Assembly (NCBI RefSeq): GCF_001306455.1
Contig: NZ_LGTQ01000005.1
Location: 248,001 to 312,000 of the forward strand
Length of the DNA stretch: 64,000 bases
DNA from: Jiulongibacter sediminis
Lineage (GTDB): Bacteria; Bacteroidota; Bacteroidia; Cytophagales; Spirosomataceae
Direction: 5' to 3'
Shown here: one piece after another, positions 8,275 to 17,293 of the stretch
Position numbering within the stretch: the first letter of the stretch is position 1
Layout of the letters: the number at the start of each line of letters is the position of its first letter
Translations under genes and position numbers: made by a program
The notes under the pieces: generated by a model
What the model was told of the DNA's origin: nothing
Seen by the model: the letters and a program-made list of their open reading frames with translations, nothing else
Database searches by the model: none

Positions 8275-11262
8275 ATGAAAAACAATTATTTAATTAAAAA
8301 ATGGAATAATCCTCGAGAGGGACTATTTCGGGCACTCAGCACGGCCGTCTCAATGGTTCTGCTGATGATGTCTGCAACGGTCTCCTTTGGGCAGTCTCCC
8401 TGTGCTACACCTATTGATTTTACAGTGCAGTCCATTGACCAATCGGCTGAAGGCGTAAACGATGGTAAAATGATTATTTCAGGTGTTCCAGATTCAGTTT
8501 TAGTTGGGTTTGAATTATCTTCAGCCACACCTTATTCAGGTACTTTAACTAATCCGGCAAATGCTTTTAGTAATCTGACAACAGCAACGGAGACAAATAC
8601 CATTGGTGGGTACCTTTCACAAACACTAGCGAACCCTGCTGACGAAAACGGGACTAACTATGTGGTAAGAGCTCAGTATCCAAATGGTTGTTACACAGAT
8701 GTCGTTTACAATCACCCAAGAGTAAACTGGTCAGAAACACCAGACTATACTGACCTTGCTGTTTCAATCACCAGTTCTCCAAGTTATGCTGTAGAACCAG
8801 GCGAAACAGTAACTATCAATATTGCCGTAACTAACGTTGATACCAATACTAACGTAAATACAGTAACTGCAACAGGTGTTCAAATTACGGTTTATGATGC
8901 AGTTAGTGGATTAACATACACTTCAACTGTTAGTGGTGATGGTACTTTTGATGATCCATCAAATATCTGGACTGTTGGCGATATTCTTCCGGGTGAAACT
9001 AAGAGTATAACGCTGGAATATACTTTAACAGACAGAGGTATTTACCAAATTCAGGCGGAGGTATCAACGGTTACCAATACAGAAGATGAGTACGATTCAA
9101 CTCCTGCTGAAGATGCTATTTTAATGAATGAGGATGACGAAGGTTCAGTGTGTATCTCTGCTCCATGGGACTGGTGTGATACTGATTCTTACTCTTTTGA
9201 ATTCTCTGGTCTTGATGCTAATATCATTACCTGGCAATACAGTACTGACGGTGGTAGCAACTGGACTGATATTCCGGGCGGTACTACTGTTCCAAACATT
9301 GGTTCTGTTCCTCTTTCTAAAGATTCTTTGATCATTTTGGGGCCGGCCATGTTTAGTTATTACTATACAGATGGTGCTACTGATGATTGCCAACCAGACG
9401 AGCCTTGTTGTCCTATTGAAATTGTACCGGGTGTAATTCCTGATTTACCTGATTTGACTCCTGAAGCAATTTGCTACGGTGAGCCTTTTCCTTCAAAGCA
9501 GGCTGTTGATGGCACGCCTTTGACAGATTACGATATTGACAGAGGTGATGTTCAGTACCAGTGGTACCAGTGGGATGGTTCAGATCCTTCCAGTATGGTG
9601 GCCATCGCTGGTGATACTACAGTTTTTGACTGGACTGGCCTTGCTGATACAGCGGGTACATATTACTACAAAATTGTTGGTTGGGATGATCTTCATGAAA
9701 CATGTCGTGATTCAGCTGATTTTACTTTCCAGGTTCTTGACATTGAAAAGCCAGTGGCTTCAAGCAACTCTCCACTATGTGAAAGAGATCAGTTAGAACT
9801 TACGGTTGCTAACCTATCTGAATACCCGAACCCTACAGATTATACTTTCAACTGGTGGCATGCTCCTGACTCATCAAGAGCTCAGACAGGTGATAGCGTA
9901 GGTGTTGCGAGTGTTGTTTACAATGCTGACTCAGGAATGTACGTTGTTCAGGTTTCTCAAACCTTTACCACCATTTCTTCTCCTGTCTATTGTGAAAAGA
10001 AAGATACAGTTGATGTAATTGTATACCCTTTACCAGATGCACCTACGGTAGTAGATGCGGAGTATTGTCAGTTTGATACTGTTGACCCGGTAGTGAACCA
10101 AGTGACTGACTCTACTACCAATTCTTATCCATATGCCGTGACTAACCTTGTGTGGTATTATCAGGATACGACTGGTGCACCTCGATATACCGGAGACCCT
10201 GCATTGGATAACTTCATTGATAATACGCAACCAGACACCTATGGTCCGTTCATAGTTCAAAATGAGGATGTCAATGGGTGTATTTCTGATACGGTAAGTT
10301 TCAATATTAATATCAATGGACTGCCTGAACCTCCGACGGTTGCTGACTTGGCCTATTGTGAGTTTACTGATCCTGTTCCTGCTCTTACCGCAGGTAAAAC
10401 CACTGAAAATGACGATTACGGTCTGATCTGGTGGATTGGGACGGATACAACAACTGTTCCGGGAGACCCTGGTGCAGCACCAACCCCAAGTACTGCCTTG
10501 ATTGATACGTTGACATATTATGTGAGCCAGGTTGACTCAACATTGAGTACAAACTGCGTGTCCTTCACAGCACAAATAGATGTGTATATCAGAGACGTGC
10601 CTGAGGCACCAACTATGGTTAACCCGGAGTACTGTCAGGATGAGACCGCTACTCCACTTGATGATGTGGCTTGGTTTACACCGTCTGTATTGAGTACAAC
10701 GAGCCCATCTGATCAGGATACACTATGGACTTTTGATGGTGTTGTTGATGTCACTACGGCTCCTACACCAACTACCACAGAAGCTGGTTCAGAGTACGGA
10801 ATTGTTAGCCAGGTCTGGAGTTATGACCACCCAGATGGAGTCTCCTCCCCAACGGTCTGTCCTGGTCCGGTTGAAGACTTTATTGTGATCGTTAACCCGA
10901 CTCCGGTCTTCTCTCTTGTAGCTGTAAATGGTCTTTGTGACGGTTTGACACCACTAAATAATGGAGAGCTTTACATCAGTGATTACCGTGATAGTGATAC
11001 TATCCGATATACAGTAGGGCCTACATTTGATATCAATAATCAGGCGGAACCACAACAAACTGGTTTTAATGTCGATACCAACGATGGTGTCTTCGCCTCA
11101 GGTTTAACGAACCCAACTGTTGGAAGCTCGGCTACGACATATGCGGTTCAGGTTGAAACCGAATTTGGCTGTACTTTCGAAGATACAGTTGATCTTGCAC
11201 CTAAGGATTGTGATTGCCCTGGCGGGTATTGTGAACCTGCAAGTGTTTCTAAGATCCTCTAG
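8275..11262 (+). CDS. Large secreted Ig-like repeat protein with Cys-rich C-terminal tail
   Basis: 995 residues. A long N-region and hydrophobic stretch ending near FGQ (about residues 22-40) form a signal peptide. A domain of about 100 residues follows (nt 8401-8710, NDGKMIISG ... YVVRAQYPNGC), then a DUF11/CARDB-like domain (nt about 8750-9110). Several Ig-like units of the type AP-x-V-x-x-x-x-YC ... WY ... Y-x-V-x-Q come next. A second copy of the 100-residue domain (nt 10924-11205) precedes the tail CDCPGGYCEPASVSKIL. That tail resembles the one on the upstream giant protein, and there is no canonical T9SS domain. The gene lies between two homologous neighbours in the same orientation. 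It is probably exported and surface-associated; the ligand is unknown. Confidence 0.85.
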   Translation: MKNNYLIKKWNNPREGLFRALSTAVSMVLLMMSATVSFGQSPCATPIDFTVQSIDQSAEGVNDGKMIISGVPDSVLVGFELSSATPYSGTLTNPANAFSNLTTATETNTIGGYLSQTLANPADENGTNYVVRAQYPNGCYTDVVYNHPRVNWSETPDYTDLAVSITSSPSYAVEPGETVTINIAVTNVDTNTNVNTVTATGVQITVYDAVSGLTYTSTVSGDGTFDDPSNIWTVGDILPGETKSITLEYTLTDRGIYQIQAEVSTVTNTEDEYDSTPAEDAILMNEDDEGSVCISAPWDWCDTDSYSFEFSGLDANIITWQYSTDGGSNWTDIPGGTTVPNIGSVPLSKDSLIILGPAMFSYYYTDGATDDCQPDEPCCPIEIVPGVIPDLPDLTPEAICYGEPFPSKQAVDGTPLTDYDIDRGDVQYQWYQWDGSDPSSMVAIAGDTTVFDWTGLADTAGTYYYKIVGWDDLHETCRDSADFTFQVLDIEKPVASSNSPLCERDQLELTVANLSEYPNPTDYTFNWWHAPDSSRAQTGDSVGVASVVYNADSGMYVVQVSQTFTTISSPVYCEKKDTVDVIVYPLPDAPTVVDAEYCQFDTVDPVVNQVTDSTTNSYPYAVTNLVWYYQDTTGAPRYTGDPALDNFIDNTQPDTYGPFIVQNEDVNGCISDTVSFNININGLPEPPTVADLAYCEFTDPVPALTAGKTTENDDYGLIWWIGTDTTTVPGDPGAAPTPSTALIDTLTYYVSQVDSTLSTNCVSFTAQIDVYIRDVPEAPTMVNPEYCQDETATPLDDVAWFTPSVLSTTSPSDQDTLWTFDGVVDVTTAPTPTTTEAGSEYGIVSQVWSYDHPDGVSSPTVCPGPVEDFIVIVNPTPVFSLVAVNGLCDGLTPLNNGELYISDYRDSDTIRYTVGPTFDINNQAEPQQTGFNVDTNDGVFASGLTNPTVGSSATTYAVQVETEFGCTFEDTVDLAPKDCDCPGGYCEPASVSKIL

Positions 11263-11296
11263 CGTAGGCTATAAAAAAAGCATGATAATCAATATA

Positions 11297-11327
11297 CCAG
11301 TCTGGCCTTTTGGTCAGGCTGGTTTTA
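11297..11327 (+). terminator. Rho-independent terminator after 8275-11262
   Basis: CCAGTCTG pairs with CAGGCTGG (one G-T wobble) across a 10-nt loop and is followed by TTTTATT. It sits 35 bp past the stop codon of the second giant protein, which suggests that the third gene of the trio is transcribed separately. Confidence 0.65.
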
Positions 11328-11395
11328 TTGGAAATCCACGATTTAAAAAATATCAGATTTAATCTTTTCCTAATTAACCGCAAAAAGCTGCCACT

Positions 11396-13360
11396 ATGAG
11401 CTTTTTCAGATCATCCAAAATCATTTTTTTTATAGTTTCGGCTTTTTTGATCTCGCAGATCTCAAAGGCTCAGGTGAACTATGAAAATGATTTAGTTGTA
11501 AAGTGCTCTGTACCGGTTTATGGTGTAACCGGTAAGGATGTAAGCGGAGATGGGAGAAATGATGGAGAAATTAAGATCTCAGGTATCATCAATGCCACAC
11601 ATTATGAGATACTGAAAGACAACAGAAACTTTGATTTTGAGATGGCCTCTCCTCTAGATTCGGGCCAGACCAGAGTTACCATTTCCGGCTTAGGAAATCC
11701 AGATGCCAACACAATTTACAATATTCGACTTTATAACAAGGGCGAAGACTGCTACACTGACCAATCCATTCACCTTTCTCATATTAATTATACCAGGCAG
11801 CTTGAATATACAGAGTTGCAGGTTATTCAGGGAGTAGATAACCCTTCTCCCCAAATTGGTGACATTGTCACTTTCACCACAGTTTTACAAAACACCAGCA
11901 ATCAGGCCGCTACTAATGTCCAGGTCTCACAGTTTTATTCTCAATCGCTGGAAATAATATACTTCTATGCTGACATTGGTACTTATTCGCCAATTACCAG
12001 CAGCTGGGATGTCGGAAATGTAAAAGTGGGAACGAATCCAAAACTGGTAATCAGAGCCCGTGTTTCTAAAAACGGACTTTCTTATCTGACTTCTTTTATT
12101 TCAAAGGCAAACGGAGAAAATCTGAAGTATGGTCAGACCATTTCTACTCAGGACAGCTCGTTACCTACAGCTCAAACAAGCTGTGTAACAGTACCCATAG
12201 AAATCAAAAAAGATGAGGTTTATAAAGTAACTCTTCAGGATTACAGAGGGCTTACCTGGTACTATAAAGATGCTGCTGGTAATTTCTCAGAGATCAATGA
12301 GTTTACGAATCCGGCTATTGCTGAAATTAATCCGGATAGCTCACTGAGTATAAAGCAAAGCGGTGAGTTTACGTATACAAAACAAACGGCCACCTGTACT
12401 TATAATGCCTGTTGTCCTATTATTGTACAAGGCTGTAAGGGGCCACCAATTATCGTGGATTCCGTTTATTGTAATACAAACGTGGATAGTTATAATATTC
12501 AGGTTCATTTGGTTAATGATAACTGGAGTCTGGTAGAGCGGGTTTTCTACGCACTTTCCAATCTAAATTATCCGATACTCTCAAACTTCCTTCGCAAGTT
12601 GAATGTTCTGCCACTTACTTCAAGTGCTGGTTTTGTAACATCTCTGGGTGGTGGGAGCTACTTAATTGAGAACGTTCCGTCATTTATGCCGAATGTTACT
12701 TTGGTTTCCACTGATATTAATGGCGATTGCCGAAATGTCAAGATTATTAATGCACCTAACTGTGAAGTTGGCATTTTGCCACAGCCGCAGCTGGTGTCTA
12801 CTTTGGAGTTTTTCTCTCCTGGTCAAATGATGCCAAACCTGAAAGTTGAAAACCCTCAACCAAAGGTTAAAACCTACTGGTATGCTGATGAACTTGGCGA
12901 AAAAAGAATAGGAAAGGGAAGCTCTTTCAGACCATCCGAGTCTGGTACTTATTATGTCGCTTTTGTCGATAAGAGAAACGATAGAAGTAGCCAGTTGGTC
13001 AAGGCGGAGGTACGCGATATTGTGTCTGAACAAAGAGGACAGTTTGTTAATGTTCAGGTATGTGACTGTAAGAATCCAAGTATGCTGCCTGGTACTGTCG
13101 ATCAGGTGGTAACAGTAGCCAGAATTTTTCCAAATCCTGTTCAGGATAACCTACATGTAGAATTTGAGATGCCATCTTTAAGTAAAACTGCAGATATCAT
13201 GGTCTTTAATATGAGTGGCAGACTGGTCAGTGTTTATGCTCTTGAAGGTAAAACCGGAGAACTGAATGCTGATATTTCTTCATGGGATGACGGTCTTTAC
13301 ATCATGACTATGGTAGTAGATGGCCAGAAAAAGTTGACTCAGCGTTTTGTGAAGAGATAA
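11396..13360 (+). CDS. Secreted DUF11/Ig-like protein with T9SS type A sorting domain
   Basis: 654 residues with signal peptide (hydrophobic to SKAQ, about residue 26). The first domain (nt about 11501-11790, NDGEIKISG ... DCYTD) and the following DUF11-like domain parallel the N-terminus of the preceding gene, including a later CCPI motif. The C-terminus (nt about 13120-13357, RIFPNPVQDNLHVEFEMP ... GLYIMTMVVDGQKKLTQRFVKR) is a clear T9SS type A sorting domain, so the protein should cross the outer membrane through the Por system and be anchored or released at the surface. Just before it lies CDCKNPSML, a possible degenerate form of the Cys tail on the two upstream proteins. It is a shorter paralogue of its neighbours. 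Confidence 0.85.
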   Translation: MSFFRSSKIIFFIVSAFLISQISKAQVNYENDLVVKCSVPVYGVTGKDVSGDGRNDGEIKISGIINATHYEILKDNRNFDFEMASPLDSGQTRVTISGLGNPDANTIYNIRLYNKGEDCYTDQSIHLSHINYTRQLEYTELQVIQGVDNPSPQIGDIVTFTTVLQNTSNQAATNVQVSQFYSQSLEIIYFYADIGTYSPITSSWDVGNVKVGTNPKLVIRARVSKNGLSYLTSFISKANGENLKYGQTISTQDSSLPTAQTSCVTVPIEIKKDEVYKVTLQDYRGLTWYYKDAAGNFSEINEFTNPAIAEINPDSSLSIKQSGEFTYTKQTATCTYNACCPIIVQGCKGPPIIVDSVYCNTNVDSYNIQVHLVNDNWSLVERVFYALSNLNYPILSNFLRKLNVLPLTSSAGFVTSLGGGSYLIENVPSFMPNVTLVSTDINGDCRNVKIINAPNCEVGILPQPQLVSTLEFFSPGQMMPNLKVENPQPKVKTYWYADELGEKRIGKGSSFRPSESGTYYVAFVDKRNDRSSQLVKAEVRDIVSEQRGQFVNVQVCDCKNPSMLPGTVDQVVTVARIFPNPVQDNLHVEFEMPSLSKTADIMVFNMSGRLVSVYALEGKTGELNADISSWDDGLYIMTMVVDGQKKLTQRFVKR

Positions 13361-13395
13361 AAGGTCCTGATTCAGGCTTATTCAACTGCGGTCGC

Positions 13396-13403
13396 TACTT
13401 TTG
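13396..13403 (+). promoter_or_regulatory. Bacteroidota -7 box TACTTTTG
   Basis: Exact match to the Bacteroidota -7 consensus TAnnTTTG. It ends 2 nt before an in-frame GTG (13406) and 8 nt before an ATG (13412), so the transcript would have almost no leader. Confidence 0.55.
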
Positions 13404-13411
13404 TAGTGCAT

Positions 13412-15751
13412 ATGCCAGAAACTAATTTGATCGCCAGATACTTTCCTTTTTTTCTTTTTCTTATTTCTGCTTCCTCATTTTCACAGGTGAATCTTACGCA
13501 CTTCCCCGAAGATATGCAGCTTTTTACCCGTAATGACAGTGATACGGCTTTTGTTTCTGTTTCCGGGGAGTTGCAATCTGATGAGTACTCTCAAGCCGTT
13601 GTGAAGCTTTATGAAGAGAAAAAGCTTTTCTCTACATATCCTAAAACTATAAGCCAGGAACAAAATTTTGATTTTTCAATCCCCATTAGGGCTCAGATGA
13701 AGGAATATGCCTTTGAGCTTTGGTTGTATAACGGAGCTGACTCCGTTCTTATCAAACGGGCTGAGAAAGTGATATGTGGTGACGCTTTTATTCTTTACGG
13801 GCAGTCAAATGCTGTTTCTTATGCTCAGTATTGGGTTTTGAATGATAGTATTTCAAAAAAGTTTACCCGAAATTATATTCACTATTTTTCTGAGACACAC
13901 GAAAATGACGGTTGGCATGACGGTACTTATCCGGAAATAGGTACGCTGGGGAAAAGGTTTTGTTTGGATTACACGAGAAAACTAAAAATTCCCATACTCA
14001 TCATAAATGGTGCGGTAGGCGGAGTAAGCCTAAGCTATTTAATGCATAGGGAGGAGTCTGATCCTGAAAGTCTGAACACAACTTATGGACTACTGCTAAA
14101 AAGGACCCTGAAGAGTTCGGTAGATAGAATCCGCGGATTTATTTTTTTTCAGGGAGAATCAGAAGCGAATGCCAGTGCGGAAGCGGTTAAAGAATACCCA
14201 TTGCTTTTTGATTTGTTCAAACAAAATGTGGAGAAAGATTTTCCTTCAATAGATCGCTTTTACGTGTTCCAGGTTGGAATCATGAATTCTCATGCCTTAT
14301 GGGAAGCAGCCGAGCTCAGAGAGTACAAACGGAGTTTGTCGACTTTATACAATAATATCTCAGTTATTCCCGCTACCGGTATTGTTTGGTGGGACTACGA
14401 CGGTCTTCATTACAGTTTTAAGGGATACAATATCTTGGCGGAACGCCTGTTTGATAGTTTCCTTGCTTTTGAAAAGGGAAAGGAGAAAGACCATACTCCG
14501 GATTTGAAAAAACTCGTTGACGAAAAAGTAAAGCACAGGCTAAAATTGATTTTCAATCAGGAGGTATATGTTCCTGATAGCGTTGACTTTGGCTATTACG
14601 TAAATTATATGAAGCACCACTTTTATGCGGGAAGAGACTGGGGCTTTATTGATTCATTAGAAACGGTGGGGAATTCCATTTATCTGTATTATAACCGTCT
14701 CCCTTCAAATCAGCTGACTTACCTTCCCGGGTTCTATGTTGACCCAATGGGAAGACCCTATGGAGGACCTTTCATTAGAAATCTTACAGGTACGCCAGCC
14801 CTTACTTTTTATAATGTGGCCATTGAAGATCAGTTGCCAAATCCGGTAATCGACAGTTCCTACTATTTATCCGGGCTTATTCATTTTGATATCAATAATA
14901 CACCTGTTTTAGATTGTCATAACTGTACACTTGAAGTTTCACAACTGACCTCAAACGGGCAAATCCCTTTGGCCAGTTTTAACTCAAATACTACTTCAGT
15001 TGATTTTAGAGAAGCTGACTATAATTCTCTGAACGAAACTTCAACTCTGGTTTTTAAATATGTTAATCAAGTTTCAGAATCAGATCAGGTGATTATAGGA
15101 ATAGGAGGAAAGAGTGTAAAAGATACAGATTTTGATGCCATTCCTGATGGGGTTGACAATTGCCCTCTCACATCAAATCCGGGTCAGACTGACTTTGACA
15201 AAGACGGCTTGGGAGACGCCTGCGATGATGATGATGATGATGATGGTATTGCGGATGCGGATGATAACTGTTTGTTGAGGAAAAATCCGGAACAACCGGA
15301 ACTTCTGATTGAAGATGGCTATCTCGTTACTTCAAATATCCCTGGAAAACAGTACCATTGGGTAGTCAATGGAGCCTACAGTGAAACAACCAACGATAAC
15401 CTCTACATTGTCAGAAATACAGGAGAATATGCTGTTTACATAACAGACGAACTAGGTTGTGAAAGTAAAACCTCTGAACCCCTTCAGGTTTCTATTTTAG
15501 CTATTGAGCGAGATTTCGAAATTGAAGTATATCCTGTGCCTTTTTCAGACCGTTTGAACTTTAAGACGGATATGGCAGTGAGCAAGGCAGAACTTATTGG
15601 AATGTCTGGCAAAATCATGAAGAGTTTTAATTTGCAAAACGGTCAGTCCTACATTTCTACCAAGTCCTTATTGGCGGGTTCATATATTTTTAGATTGATA
15701 GACGCTAAAGGCAAACCTGTTTTGTCTCAAAAAGTGACGAAATCGGAGTAA
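13412..15751 (+). CDS. T9SS-sorted SGNH/sialate O-acetylesterase-like protein with thrombospondin type 3 repeats
   Basis: 779 residues from ATG 13412; a GTG at 13406 would add two residues. The signal peptide ends near FSQ (about 25). The catalytic domain shows the family's GQSN block (about residues 130-133, Ser nucleophile), a GAVGG block, FFQGESEAN, and D-x-x-H in DGLHYS, as in sialate O-acetylesterase/SGNH hydrolases. Calcium-binding thrombospondin type 3 repeats follow (DGVDNCPLTSNPGQTDFDKDG and a run of seven Asp encoded by a GAT repeat at about 15225-15245), then a type A sorting domain at the C-terminus (VYPVPFSDRLNF ... GSYIFRLID). It is likely a surface deacetylase acting on glycans; the substrate is not shown. 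Confidence 0.83.
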   Translation: MPETNLIARYFPFFLFLISASSFSQVNLTHFPEDMQLFTRNDSDTAFVSVSGELQSDEYSQAVVKLYEEKKLFSTYPKTISQEQNFDFSIPIRAQMKEYAFELWLYNGADSVLIKRAEKVICGDAFILYGQSNAVSYAQYWVLNDSISKKFTRNYIHYFSETHENDGWHDGTYPEIGTLGKRFCLDYTRKLKIPILIINGAVGGVSLSYLMHREESDPESLNTTYGLLLKRTLKSSVDRIRGFIFFQGESEANASAEAVKEYPLLFDLFKQNVEKDFPSIDRFYVFQVGIMNSHALWEAAELREYKRSLSTLYNNISVIPATGIVWWDYDGLHYSFKGYNILAERLFDSFLAFEKGKEKDHTPDLKKLVDEKVKHRLKLIFNQEVYVPDSVDFGYYVNYMKHHFYAGRDWGFIDSLETVGNSIYLYYNRLPSNQLTYLPGFYVDPMGRPYGGPFIRNLTGTPALTFYNVAIEDQLPNPVIDSSYYLSGLIHFDINNTPVLDCHNCTLEVSQLTSNGQIPLASFNSNTTSVDFREADYNSLNETSTLVFKYVNQVSESDQVIIGIGGKSVKDTDFDAIPDGVDNCPLTSNPGQTDFDKDGLGDACDDDDDDDGIADADDNCLLRKNPEQPELLIEDGYLVTSNIPGKQYHWVVNGAYSETTNDNLYIVRNTGEYAVYITDELGCESKTSEPLQVSILAIERDFEIEVYPVPFSDRLNFKTDMAVSKAELIGMSGKIMKSFNLQNGQSYISTKSLLAGSYIFRLIDAKGKPVLSQKVTKSE

Positions 15752-15843
15752 TCAGCCTGAAGAAGCGAAATCTTTCCTTCTGTCATTGCGTTTAACTAGA
15801 GATCGCTTGCTTTGCAAGACCATTATTTTTGAAAAAGACTAGA

Positions 15844-17229
15844 ATGAAGAAAACCATAGAGAATCTTACTCCAAAACAAATTGTAGAAGAGCTTGATAAA
15901 TATATAATCGGCCAAACGGACGCCAAGAAAAACGTCGCTATTGCTTTAAGAAACCGCTGGCGTAGAATGAATGCCTCCGAAGAAATGAAGGCTGAAATCG
16001 TCCCGAATAACATTCTCATGATCGGTTCTACAGGTGTCGGTAAAACCGAGATTGCCAGGCGTTTGGCTAAAGTAGCTGATGCCCCTTTTACCAAAGTGGA
16101 AGCCTCGAAATTCACTGAGGTAGGTTATGTGGGTCGTGATGTGGAAAGCATGGTTCGTGATTTGGTGGAGCAATCTGTCAATATGGTAAAAACGGCCAAA
16201 AAGGAAGAGGTGCAGGTTAAAGCTGCTCAGGCGGTTGAAGATATTATTTTAGATATCCTTATTCCGCCAATTACCAAAAAGGCGGAGCGGGCAAGGGTTG
16301 GAATTCCTGAGGAGGTCGGCCAAACCGAAGACGAGCAACTCAACGAACGAACCCGCGAGTCTTTCCGGAAGAAATTGAAAAATGGCGAATTGGAAGACCG
16401 GAAAATTGAGATTGATGTGAAAAGTTCAAATTCTGCCCCAATCGGTGTGATGGGTGGACCTATTGATGACGTTTCCATGATGAATATTCAGGAAATGATC
16501 GGTGGCATGATGCCTCGTAAGAACAAGAAACGTAAACTTCCGATTTCTGAGGCTCGTAAAATCCTGATTGAAGAGGAATCTTCAAAGCTCATTGATATGG
16601 ATGAGGTAAAAGATGAAGCCATCTGGAAAGCTGAGAATCTTGGGATGATCTTCATCGATGAAATTGACAAAATTGCTGCCAGTGGAGGTAAAAACGGAGC
16701 TGATGTGAGCAGGGAAGGTGTACAGCGTGATCTGTTGCCCATTGTTGAAGGTTCAACCGTAAATACCAAACATGGTACCATCAAAACCGATCATATCTTG
16801 TTCATTGCTGCCGGTGCTTTTCATGTAAGCAAACCTTCGGACCTTATTCCTGAGCTTCAAGGGCGTTTCCCAATCCGTGTGGAATTAGAATCGCTGACAG
16901 AAGAGAACTTCTTCCAGATTTTGAGCAAGCCCAAAAATGCTTTGACGAAGCAATATACCGCTATGATGGAGGCAGAAGATGTGGAGTTAAGCTTCAATGA
17001 GAAAGCTTTAAGGGAGTTGGCCAGAATCGCTTTCGAGGCGAACTCAGAAGTGGAAAATATTGGAGCAAGAAGACTACAAACGGTAATGAGTCACTTACTG
17101 AATGAAATTCTTTTTGACGTACCAGATAAAATCGGTCCTAACGCCAAAATTGTGATTGACGACAAAATGGTACAGGAAAGATTGGCCGGTTTGGTTCAGA
17201 ACAAAGACCTTAGTCAATACATTTTATAG
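15844..17229 (+). CDS. hslU: ATP-dependent protease ATPase subunit HslU (ClpY)
   Basis: 461 residues, usual for HslU. AAA+ unfoldase of the HslUV protease in the cytoplasm. Walker A GSTGVGKT is at 61-68 and Walker B IFIDEID at about 269-275. The inserted I-domain lies between about 100 and 240, and the C-terminus LSQYIL matches the tail that docks into HslV. The conserved opening LTPKQIVEELDKYIIGQ supports ATG 15844 over an upstream in-frame TTG (15829). hslV, usually adjacent, is not next to it here, and no hslV-like gene was found elsewhere in the window. A strong terminator follows. Confidence 0.97.
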   Translation: MKKTIENLTPKQIVEELDKYIIGQTDAKKNVAIALRNRWRRMNASEEMKAEIVPNNILMIGSTGVGKTEIARRLAKVADAPFTKVEASKFTEVGYVGRDVESMVRDLVEQSVNMVKTAKKEEVQVKAAQAVEDIILDILIPPITKKAERARVGIPEEVGQTEDEQLNERTRESFRKKLKNGELEDRKIEIDVKSSNSAPIGVMGGPIDDVSMMNIQEMIGGMMPRKNKKRKLPISEARKILIEEESSKLIDMDEVKDEAIWKAENLGMIFIDEIDKIAASGGKNGADVSREGVQRDLLPIVEGSTVNTKHGTIKTDHILFIAAGAFHVSKPSDLIPELQGRFPIRVELESLTEENFFQILSKPKNALTKQYTAMMEAEDVELSFNEKALRELARIAFEANSEVENIGARRLQTVMSHLLNEILFDVPDKIGPNAKIVIDDKMVQERLAGLVQNKDLSQYIL

Positions 17230-17247
17230 AGAGAGTTATTCAGATTT

Positions 17248-17277
17248 AAAGCCGACCTTAAAAGTCGGCTTTTTGTG
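17248..17277 (+). terminator. Terminator after hslU
   Basis: AAAGCCGAC and GTCGGCTTT form a perfect 9-bp stem with a 7-nt loop followed by TTGTGTTTTT. The stem is symmetric, but the T-run is on the hslU side. It lies between hslU and the convergent PLP-enzyme gene. Confidence 0.85.
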
Positions 17278-17293
17278 TTTTTGGCCTAAATAG

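Noticed and set aside
15225-15245. Run of seven GAT triplets
   Set aside because: It codes for the Asp run of a thrombospondin type 3 calcium-binding repeat; ordinary codon use explains it, although it could slip in frame.
15752-15843. Sequence before hslU with CTTGCTTTGCAAG and a GTCATTGCG string
   Set aside because: Resembles fragments of dispersed Bacteroidota repeats, but only one short copy is visible and the stem is 4 bp, so no feature is claimed.
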